Shown: positions 51,158-58,220 of the stretch, piece by piece
Layout: every line of letters starts with the position of its first letter
Numbering within the stretch: the stretch's first letter is position 1
Assembly (NCBI RefSeq): GCF_014195325.1
Contig: NZ_JACIBK010000019.1
Location: forward strand, 1-64,000
DNA: 64,000 nt
Source: Rhizobium sp. BK650
Lineage (GTDB): Bacteria; Pseudomonadota; Alphaproteobacteria; Rhizobiales; Rhizobiaceae
Direction of reading: 5' to 3'
Notes under the pieces: model-generated
The model's database searches: none
The model's input: the letters and a program-made list of their open reading frames with translations, nothing else
Told to the model about the DNA's origin: nothing
Translations under genes and position numbers: made by a program

Positions 51158-51751
51158 TTATGCTGCCAGAAGTCGTTGCGAGCGGCTCGCGACATGCTTT
51201 GCCGCGATGGCCCAGTCGGCGGGCTTCAAAAAAACTTTGTCGTTGCGGTAGGATGGCGGCAGAAGCCTATCATCATATCCGGTGATGAAGGCGAAAGGGA
51301 TCTGCCGCATCTTCAAGACGGCCGCGACCGCATAGACCATTTCACCTGACAGATTGAGATCAAGCAATGCGCCATCGAGGTCGTGTTCGTGTTCGGCGAT
51401 ATCGAGCGCGGCGGAAACGGAGGAAACGGGCAGAACTTTCGCTCCGAGCGAATTCAGCCGCTGCCTCGCATCCGCCATCGTGTAGTAATCATCTTCCACG
51501 AGCAGGAATCGAAAGCCTTCCAGGCCCGAGTGGCGCGAGAACTTCTCGTGCGCAGCGGTGCGGCAAAGCGCTTCCAGACGCTCCGGGCATACTAGCCCTC
51601 GCCGATACATCCGCATGATGTAGCGGGCAAGCGCGGCCTTATTCGCCGACCCGGGCGAGAACCAAAGTTCCGAGCTGATTTTGGTGAAGATATGCCGCAT
51701 GACTTGCAGGTCATGGGGAGAATAAATGCCATGGCTCAGATCATGTGGCAT
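51158..51751 (-). CDS. Response regulator with C-terminal receiver domain
   Basis: The 197-residue protein has an N-terminal helical region of about 75 residues (Phe-Ser-Pro-Gly-Ser-Ala-Asn-Lys, Arg-Tyr-Ile-Met-Arg-Met-Tyr-Arg-Arg-Gly) and a C-terminal receiver with Val-Glu-Asp-Asp, acceptor Asp in Ala-Leu-Leu-Asp-Leu-Asn-Leu, and Lys in Leu-Lys-Pro. The N-terminal part is not a DNA-binding domain I know. ATG 51751 has AGGG six bases upstream; a TTG at 51802 is an alternative. No partner kinase is adjacent. Confidence 0.85.
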   Translation of the reverse strand: MPHDLSHGIYSPHDLQVMRHIFTKISSELWFSPGSANKAALARYIMRMYRRGLVCPERLEALCRTAAHEKFSRHSGLEGFRFLLVEDDYYTMADARQRLNSLGAKVLPVSSVSAALDIAEHEHDLDGALLDLNLSGEMVYAVAAVLKMRQIPFAFITGYDDRLLPPSYRNDKVFLKPADWAIAAKHVASRSQRLLAA

Positions 51752-51901
51752 CGCAACCCTCGTCTCGTTTTGGAACGCAAGGGCATCTTTCCATCTTGAC
51801 AACTGCGAATCAAGATCGATTCGGCAAGAGCGTAGGTTTGGACTCTTAGCGTACCAAGCGTGTTCTTCCTGAGGGGCGTCCGCGTCGTGCCGTCGTGAGG
51901 A

Positions 51902-52489
51902 TTACCCCACATGCTCAACCGATAACGTCCCTGCTTGGAGCGGTTTGATCAACGCTTTTGCTGATACGGTCGGATCGAGCCAGTCTGCCCATAGATTTCG
52001 CTCGAGGATGACGATCTGGCGATCGTGGTATGGCAAGATGTCAGGCCCCGGCTCCATAGTCAGCATTGTGAAGGCTTGACCCACATCCGGCGTTTGGCGC
52101 CAGATGCCCGCGATACAGAAGATCGGCTCGTCCTTTTTGGTGAAAAGCCATTTGTCCTTTCGCTTCTTTTTCGGGTCCTTCGCGTCGGTGAATTCGTAAA
52201 ATCCGTCGGCGACGATCAGGCACCGGTTGGACGTGAACTCCCGCCCCTCGGAGCGGAAATTATAGACCGGCCTTTTGTTCGGCCCGGGCCAACTCCATCG
52301 CCGCTGCACGAGCTCTGCCTCATCGCCTTCCTCGATCATGCGGACGATCGGACCAACATCCGTGATCTTGATATCCTCGCGGGCCTCCAGGTTCGGTATG
52401 CCTTCAGCGAACCGGATCTTGATCTTCAGATCGGCGAAGTCTCTTGCGATCGATGCAGCATCCACCATCAATCGGTAATCATTGCACAT
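51902..52489 (-). CDS. SRAP-family (SOS response-associated) protein, catalytically intact
   Basis: The 195-residue protein begins Met-Cys-Asn-Asp-Tyr, so removal of Met exposes the catalytic Cys2 of the SRAP (YedK/HMCES) family. The Asp-Gly-Phe-Tyr-Glu-Phe motif supplies the Glu, and Tyr-His-Asp-Arg-Gln supplies the His. Such proteins form a covalent link with abasic sites in single-stranded DNA to protect them. ATG 52489 is fixed by the need for Cys2. It is divergent from a second, degenerate SRAP gene and near DNA polymerase IV. Confidence 0.92.
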   Translation of the reverse strand: MCNDYRLMVDAASIARDFADLKIKIRFAEGIPNLEAREDIKITDVGPIVRMIEEGDEAELVQRRWSWPGPNKRPVYNFRSEGREFTSNRCLIVADGFYEFTDAKDPKKKRKDKWLFTKKDEPIFCIAGIWRQTPDVGQAFTMLTMEPGPDILPYHDRQIVILERNLWADWLDPTVSAKALIKPLQAGTLSVEHVG

Positions 52490-52649
52490 TGTTCTTCCGT
52501 TTCTCGATCGCTCACGGCCAAGCCGCCAAAGGTGCAATATAGTATCGGTTCACGCGCGCTCCAGCAGAACCATGGATCTCGGGCATCCGCAGCCGACGGC
52601 CGGACAGCATACGTGAGCGTTGATCTTGTCCAATGCGTTTGTTCCTGAT

Positions 52650-53156
52650 ATGTTCTCAATCATGAATGCGACGATCTTTCACTCTGACGCCCCTATCGAT
52701 TACCGTCGGATCATCGTCAGGCGCCATGCCGGCGAAGTGGAGATGGTGGAGCTGCCTTGGGGGCTTCGTGCCCGAGATGGCGCTCCGCGCGCCGTCAATC
52801 TCGTCCGATCGGAAGGCCGAAGATTTCCAACCCACCGCTGTCTGGTGCCGGCTTCCGAGTTTCGCTACAAGAACTTCAGCTTTTCGCTCGCCAATGGGGA
52901 CTGGTTTTATTTCGCGGGGATCTGGCGGCCGGCGGCCGAGGATTGGCCCGAGGCCTATACCATCTTAACCATCGAAGCGAATGCGGATATTGCACCCTAC
53001 CGCGATCGGCAGATGGCGGTACTCACACGGGATCAAAGGATGGACTGGCTCGATGGGACGGTGCCGGAGGACGAGATCCTGCGGCCGTTGCCCGCAGGGA
53101 CGTTCCGTATCAAAAGGACCTCGGGCGCTTCTGATCAGCCGGCGCTGGCGCTCTAA
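52650..53156 (+). CDS. Degenerate SRAP-family protein lacking catalytic Cys and His
   Basis: The 168-residue product aligns with the SRAP fold from its Glu-Leu-Pro-Trp-Gly-Leu strand through Phe-Pro-Thr-His-Arg-Cys-Leu-Val-Pro-Ala-Ser-Glu-Phe and Ala-Pro-Tyr-Arg-Asp-Arg-Gln-Met. It has no Met-Cys start in any plausible form (ATG 52650 or 52662, or TTG 52620), and the active-site His is Arg. The Glu position is kept. It cannot use the known Cys2 chemistry. It overlaps the dinB stop by four bases in convergent orientation. Confidence 0.82.
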   Translation: MFSIMNATIFHSDAPIDYRRIIVRRHAGEVEMVELPWGLRARDGAPRAVNLVRSEGRRFPTHRCLVPASEFRYKNFSFSLANGDWFYFAGIWRPAAEDWPEAYTILTIEANADIAPYRDRQMAVLTRDQRMDWLDGTVPEDEILRPLPAGTFRIKRTSGASDQPALAL

Positions 53157-54241
53157 AACGCGAGCCTCAATTGCGGCTCCGTCGCAGCGGTCTGCCGCTC
53201 CAGCGAGGAAAGGGTGACACCGAGCAGGCGGACGCCCTTGAGGGTCGGAAAGATCGGCGACAGCAGGAGGTCAACAACCTCTTCTAGGTCGGCGATCGCC
53301 GGCAAAGGTGCCGGAACAGTCTTGCTGCGGGTGATTTGATTGAAGTCGGCATATTTGACCTTGAGTGTCACCGTCTTGGCGCCGATCCCGTTTGCCTCGC
53401 AGTAAGCCCATACTTTTTCCATCAGCGGCTGCAGCCTCTCGCGCGCCGGCTCATAGGCATGGAGGTCCTGCGAGAACGTATCTTCGGCGCCGACTGATTT
53501 GCGTACCCGGTTCGGCTTGACCTCGCGTTCGTCAATGCCGCGGGCTATCCCATAAAAATAAGGACCGGACTTGCCGAAATTCTCCACAAGGAATTCGAGC
53601 GTCTTTTCCTTGAGATCAGCGCCGGTGTCGATCCCGAGCCGGTGCATCTTTTCGGCCGTCGCCGGGCCGACGCCATGAAACTTCTTGACGGGGAGCGCTT
53701 CGACGAAGACCGGCCCATTCTTCGGTGTGATGACAGCTTGGCCGTTCGGCTTGTTGAGGTCGCTTGCCATTTTGGCGAGGAACTTGTTGTAGGAAATGCC
53801 GGCCGACGCGTTGAGCCCGGTCACCTGTTTTATCTTGGCCCGAATTTCGGAAGCGATCTCGGTGGCGATCTCCATGCCTTTCAGATTTTCGGTGACATCG
53901 AGATAGGCTTCGTCAAGCGAGAGCGGCTCCATGACCGGCGTATATTCGGCGAAAATCTCGCGGATCTGTTGCGACACAGCCCTGTAGACGTCGAAGCGCG
54001 GCGGCACGAAAATCAGGTCCGGACACTTTCGTTTGGCTGTCACCGAAGGCATGGCCGAGTGAACACCGAAAGCGCGGGCCTCATAACTTGCTGCCGCCAC
54101 CACGCCGCGCGCTGCCGATCCGCCGACGGCGATCGGCTTGCAACGCAGCTCCGGATTATCGCGCTGCTCGACCGACGCATAAAATGCATCCATGTCGACA
54201 TGGACGATCTTTCGGATGGGGAAGGAGCTTAAGTCTTTCAT
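53153..54241 (-). CDS. dinB: DNA polymerase IV (Y-family)
   Basis: The 362-residue translesion polymerase has Val-Asp-Met-Asp-Ala-Phe-Tyr-Ala-Ser-Val-Glu at the N-terminus and Leu-Ser-Leu-Asp-Glu-Ala-Tyr-Leu-Asp-Val near residue 110, which give the catalytic acidic set. A little-finger domain follows, and the last six residues (Gln-Leu-Arg-Leu-Ala-Phe) look like a sliding-clamp binding motif. ATG 54241 is chosen because homology starts just after it. I found no clear LexA box upstream. It lies beside two SRAP genes, giving a small lesion-tolerance group. Confidence 0.94.
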   Translation of the reverse strand: MKDLSSFPIRKIVHVDMDAFYASVEQRDNPELRCKPIAVGGSAARGVVAAASYEARAFGVHSAMPSVTAKRKCPDLIFVPPRFDVYRAVSQQIREIFAEYTPVMEPLSLDEAYLDVTENLKGMEIATEIASEIRAKIKQVTGLNASAGISYNKFLAKMASDLNKPNGQAVITPKNGPVFVEALPVKKFHGVGPATAEKMHRLGIDTGADLKEKTLEFLVENFGKSGPYFYGIARGIDEREVKPNRVRKSVGAEDTFSQDLHAYEPARERLQPLMEKVWAYCEANGIGAKTVTLKVKYADFNQITRSKTVPAPLPAIADLEEVVDLLLSPIFPTLKGVRLLGVTLSSLERQTAATEPQLRLAF

Positions 54242-54497
54242 TCTAGCTTCATGGAGCCAATGGTCGGCGAAAAGCCGCGTCGAAACAAAGGCAGAACATA
54301 ACACCGTTTGATGCGATATCAACGTTTGATGGGCGTCGTCTGAGGAGCAAATGCGAGCCTGCGAGGTGTCATTGCGCTCTAGAACATCATCCGGGGAATG
54401 CTGCTGACGAGGATACCGATGATGTGGGGCGAGCGTCCGGTACCGTACGGCATCTCTTTGCCAGCAAGCTCGTTACCTCCTCTTAAGGAGATGGCCC

Positions 54498-54725
54498 ATG
54501 ACATATAACATTAAGCGGAAAAGAGTCGTCGGCACCGCCAACGAAAAGATCGAACGGTTCGAAAAAACGAACGAAGCGGCACGCGAGGCCCTCGAACTGG
54601 AGCGGCGGTTGCGCGAAGCCAAAACCGCAAGGCTGCGCCTTGCTCGCTTGCAAGCTGAGGAACAAGGCAGGCAACACCAGGTGCGATCGGCTCCGGTAGT
54701 CGGCCGCAAGCCTAGGATAATCTGA
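54498..54725 (+). CDS. Small coiled-coil protein, 75 residues
   Basis: The protein is charged and helical, with a heptad-like Glu/Arg/Leu stretch from about residue 20 to 55 and a basic C-terminus. AAGGAGA nine bases before the ATG supports expression. I recognise no family; it stands alone between convergent and divergent genes. Confidence 0.68.
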   Translation: MTYNIKRKRVVGTANEKIERFEKTNEAAREALELERRLREAKTARLRLARLQAEEQGRQHQVRSAPVVGRKPRII

Positions 54726-54861
54726 ACACCTAGATGTCATTGGTGCTGTTGCACGCAGCCCGATCGCGGCGGCGAGGCGCCGCGGCTTCGGCTTCCGTCG
54801 TCCTGTGACAATACTGCGGGTCGCCAGCATCAGGAGGCGCGCATGGTTACGCAGCGGGCGC

Positions 54862-55146
54862 TCAGTCCCAAAGAAAATCAGGCCCCGTTGTCTGATAGGT
54901 CAGCCGCAAGGTTCCGTCTGGCTGAACGACGTACCGCTCGAAGACACGGTATCCGAATTGCCCGAGAAAGGTGTTTTTGACGATCGTCCCAGGCTTGTAG
55001 CGGGAATGGACGACTTTGCCACCGTAAGTCAGGCTGCCGGGCAAAGGAGTGGGACCCGATCGCGTTATGGCGGCCTCTTGTGTGCTGCACCCGATGACCA
55101 ATGTGGCGGCAATGACGATCATCGCACTTGTTGTTGAATGCTTCAT
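54862..55146 (-). CDS. Small lipoprotein, 94 residues
   Basis: The N-terminus has a lipobox-like Leu-Val-Ile-Gly-Cys after a hydrophobic stretch, so the mature protein would be a lipid-anchored periplasmic protein of about 75 residues containing Tyr-Gly-Gly-Lys-Val and Tyr-Val-Val-Gln-Pro-Asp-Gly-Thr-Leu. No family is recognised. ATG 55146 has GAGG about nine bases upstream; 55161 is an alternative. Confidence 0.7.
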   Translation of the reverse strand: MKHSTTSAMIVIAATLVIGCSTQEAAITRSGPTPLPGSLTYGGKVVHSRYKPGTIVKNTFLGQFGYRVFERYVVQPDGTLRLTYQTTGPDFLWD

Positions 55147-55311
55147 CGGCGAGGTCCTCAATTTATAAGAGACTGGGTTGCCGATCAGGAAAGTACTGAG
55201 CCGTGCTCAAAGCCCGCAGATCTCAACCGTGAGTTCTCAGGAACTTCGTCTGATGATGAAAGTTCCCCGACGGTACACGCAGTTTAAGGGCCGTCATCTA
55301 TCTCCATTCGT

Positions 55312-55336
55312 GGAACGATCGGCTTTCTCTTGAGTT
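55312..55336 (+). promoter_or_regulatory. Weak EcfG-type promoter match (GGAAC-N16-AGTT) upstream of malQ
   Basis: GGAAC (55312-55316) and AGTT (55333-55336) are 16 bases apart, 118 bases before the malQ start. A second, self-symmetric AGTT-type match at 55240-55266 reads in both directions. Both are weak. Confidence 0.3.
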
Positions 55337-55454
55337 CGGCCTGCACGGAAAAACCCTCCAAAGCGGCTGACGGGACATCTTCACCACCTTCGGCTCCGAC
55401 TCTCGGAGAGTGCAACATCAAACCCGAAACGACTGCACCGACTGGAGGTCAAGA

Positions 55455-57296
55455 ATGAAGGAAGCGCCCCGGTCGCTCCGGCGCCTTGCAAGGCAGAAGG
55501 GGCTAGAATTGGTTCGTCCATCCCCGGAGGGCCGCCTGGTTCGTGTCTCGGATCGTAACCTCGTCAGAACGCTCGCTGCGCTTGGTGAAGATGTTGCTAG
55601 CATATCATCAGATGGTGAGGTTCGTTGTCATGCACCAGCGAGCCTCATAGATCGTCCGGCTTGGGGCCTCAGTCTGCAGCTGTACGAATTGCGGTCCGAC
55701 CGCAACTGGGGAATGGGTGACTTCAAGGACCTATGGGCGATCTGCCCGATGGCCGGCGCTCTTGGCGCCGAATTCATCGGCTTGAACCCGCTGCATGCCG
55801 GTTTCCTCTACGAGGCGAACCGGTGCAGTCCATACGAACCTTCCAACCGCAAATTTTTAAACCCTCTCTACATCGCCGTCGACGAGGTGGAGGGTTTTGC
55901 CACCTCGCCTGACGTCGAGGCGGAGCTTTCGAAGTTAAGAGAGCTTCCGCTCGTCGACTACGAGGCTGTCGCGGCAATCAAGGTCCGCGTTCTTCGCACA
56001 ATCTGGAAATCGGTCCAACAGGCAGAGAATCCGGAATTCGAGGAGTTCATCGGCAATGGGGGGCGTGATCTGCGTCTTCATGCTCTATTCGAGACCCTTT
56101 CCTATGCCCAGACGACTAAGGGTATAGGTGCCGGTTGGTTGAGCTGGCCACCAGAATTCCAATCGCCGAAAAGTGCGGGTGCACGCCAATTCGCTCGATC
56201 ACATGAGGATGAGATTAAATTCCATCAATGGCTGCAATGGATTGCCCATATCCAGCTTTCAGAGGCAAAGGAGTGCTGCCGCAGGGCCGGGATGCGCGTG
56301 GGGCTCTATCTCGATCTCGCCGTCGGGGAAGCGCTCGACGGGTCCGCCACCTGGAGCGACAGAACCTTGTACGTTCGCGGTGCTGCCATCGGAAATCCAC
56401 CCGAACCCTTCGCGACCAAAGGCCAGGACTGGAGGCTTGCGGCACTGCGGCCGGACACGATCACCAGCGGTGATCCGTCGCCTTTCGCCCGGTTGATGAC
56501 AGCCTCCATGCAATATGCCGGCGCAGTAAGGATCGATCATGCCGCCGCTTTCGCCAGATTGTTTCTTGTACCGACCGATGCCACGCCGGCAGACGGGGCG
56601 TACGTCCGTTATCCGATCGACGACATGCTGGAGGAGCTGGCGTACATGTCCGTCAGACATCAATCTATCGTCATTGGCGAAGACCTTGGCGATGTCGCGG
56701 CCGGACTGCGCGAAGATCTGGCGGCTGTCGGTGTGCTGTCTTATCGCATCCTGTCCTATGAACAGTCGAAGGAAGGCTTCGTGCAACCCCAAGACTATCC
56801 GGAACTCGCGCTCGCCTGTGTTTCCACCCACGACCATCAAACCTTTTCCGGATGGTGGAAAGCCTCTGATATCAATCTTCGTCTGGAACATGGGCTCGTT
56901 TCGAAGGGCATGACCTTGCAGCATCGGAAGATACGCAAGAGCGAACGCAAAAGCCTTCTTGCAGCTCTTGCCGCCGCCGGAATGATCGGGCCGGACGAGC
57001 AGTCAGGTGCGGAAGACCCGGAACAGCTTGTCGTCGCAGTTCACGAATACGTTGCTTCAACCCCGTGCATGCTCGTCAGCGTTCGGCTTGCAGACCTGAC
57101 GAACGAAGAGGCGCCGACCAACATCCCCGGTACTGACAAAACCTATCCGAACTGGAGGCCCAAGCTGTCAGTCGATTTGGCGGCGCTCGAACATCTTCCA
57201 ATGGTGCGGCGCATCGCAAATGTCATGAATCGTTACCGCGGTACTCTGGCCGCTCATGGCAAAGTCGACCCATCAGATCGCGCCGGTGGGCTCTGA
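55455..57296 (+). CDS. malQ: 4-alpha-glucanotransferase (amylomaltase)
   Basis: The 613-residue GH77 enzyme transfers glucan segments between maltodextrins. It has Trp-Gly-Met-Gly-Asp-Phe near residue 90, the Asn-Pro-Leu-His-Ala substrate loop, nucleophile Asp in Val-Arg-Ile-Asp-His, acid Glu in Gly-Glu-Asp-Leu-Gly and His-Asp in Ser-Thr-His-Asp-His. ATG 55455 has GGAGG about six bases upstream, which decides it over 55410. With two treZ genes in the same region it fits a maltodextrin-to-trehalose function, though treY, treX and glycogen genes are absent here. Confidence 0.93.
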   Translation: MKEAPRSLRRLARQKGLELVRPSPEGRLVRVSDRNLVRTLAALGEDVASISSDGEVRCHAPASLIDRPAWGLSLQLYELRSDRNWGMGDFKDLWAICPMAGALGAEFIGLNPLHAGFLYEANRCSPYEPSNRKFLNPLYIAVDEVEGFATSPDVEAELSKLRELPLVDYEAVAAIKVRVLRTIWKSVQQAENPEFEEFIGNGGRDLRLHALFETLSYAQTTKGIGAGWLSWPPEFQSPKSAGARQFARSHEDEIKFHQWLQWIAHIQLSEAKECCRRAGMRVGLYLDLAVGEALDGSATWSDRTLYVRGAAIGNPPEPFATKGQDWRLAALRPDTITSGDPSPFARLMTASMQYAGAVRIDHAAAFARLFLVPTDATPADGAYVRYPIDDMLEELAYMSVRHQSIVIGEDLGDVAAGLREDLAAVGVLSYRILSYEQSKEGFVQPQDYPELALACVSTHDHQTFSGWWKASDINLRLEHGLVSKGMTLQHRKIRKSERKSLLAALAAAGMIGPDEQSGAEDPEQLVVAVHEYVASTPCMLVSVRLADLTNEEAPTNIPGTDKTYPNWRPKLSVDLAALEHLPMVRRIANVMNRYRGTLAAHGKVDPSDRAGGL

Positions 57297-57909
57297 TGTA
57301 GCAAAGCTGGGCGCGATCAGGTACTACAAGTGCCTTCCGACGAACGCTCCCTCCTCGAAGGAGAAGGGAACAGTATATCGGCTGACAATCTGTTCTCCTC
57401 CGTTTTTTCAGCCAAAATTGGTGAGGGAGCGAGGGACTTTAGTCCGATTGCCGGTCGCGGTCCTTCCGATATTCTCTGTGTTGCTGACAACTCCAGTGTC
57501 GACACGAAGAGGGGTGTGTTTCCTTGCTGGAAACCACCGTTTTCGTCTGCCCTGCTGGCCTTCGGATTGCGCCCGCCCTTTCATCTGGGATTGGAGCTGA
57601 AGGACCTTTCGTTCGCGGTAATGTGTTGCGACCCTTACGACTTGACGCCGATATCTACTGTGAACCGATCGCACCGATCTATGGCGGGAGCTTGGAGAAA
57701 AATTGGCCCCGGAAGCCTGCGCCGATGAGGACGCTGCTTTTGGCCCTACCAATTCGTCCAGCACCTGGAAAATGATCAAACAGAGGCGGGAAAGCTACAC
57801 AATTTTGGCCGCAATCAGCGATTTCCTATGGCATCCAGATCTACCAAGCGAAACCACCAGCCGCCGGAGGCGTTCTCGTGAGTAAGAGAATGTCATCAGG
57901 AGAGAGCCC
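57297..57909. other. Intergenic region of 613 bases
   Basis: I see no supported gene. An imperfect inverted repeat at 57349-57368 lies 50 bases after malQ and may be a weak terminator. Frames in the middle lack ribosome-binding sites and family features. Confidence 0.4.
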
Positions 57910-58218
57910 ATGGGCGACGACAGCACCACGACGATCCGAGCCACCTTCGAGACACGGGAAGCCGCCGATATCGCGATCGAGCATCTGGTTCAGCAGCATG
58001 GCATCTCACGGCCCGACATCTTCATCCAGTCGGCGGGTGATCGCAATACCGCAGGCGCGGTTGCCTCGGGCGGGGATGCCTCGCACGAAGAGGGCGCTCG
58101 CCGCGATGCGCCGCTCGGCGGCGAGATCGAGGTTTCGGCCGACGTTACAATCAGCCAGGTCGTCGCTGTCCGCCGCTGTCTCGGCGAGGCGGGTGCGCTG
58201 CGAATATCGAGCCACTGA
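57910..58218 (+). CDS. Small hypothetical protein upstream of ligD, 102 residues
   Basis: AGGAGAGAG before the ATG and the stop three bases before ligD show a real gene coupled to ligD. The sequence has a Thr-Ile-Arg-Ala-Thr-Phe-Glu-Thr-Arg-Glu-Ala-Ala-Asp strand-helix start and a C-terminal Ser-Gln-Val-Val-Ala-Val-Arg-Arg-Cys-Leu-Gly, with a Gly/Asp/Glu-rich middle, resembling a small ferredoxin-like or ACT-like fold. No function is known. Its tight linkage suggests a part in end joining. Confidence 0.75.
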   Translation: MGDDSTTTIRATFETREAADIAIEHLVQQHGISRPDIFIQSAGDRNTAGAVASGGDASHEEGARRDAPLGGEIEVSADVTISQVVAVRRCLGEAGALRISSH

Positions 58219-58220
58219 GC

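Noticed and set aside
54242..54340. LexA box (GAAC-N7-GAAC) upstream of dinB
   Set aside because: The nearest candidate has an extra A in the first half-site and does not fit the spacing.
57349..57368. Rhizobial intergenic mosaic (RIME-like) palindrome after malQ
   Set aside because: Only one short imperfect stem is present, without the flanking second palindrome of such elements.
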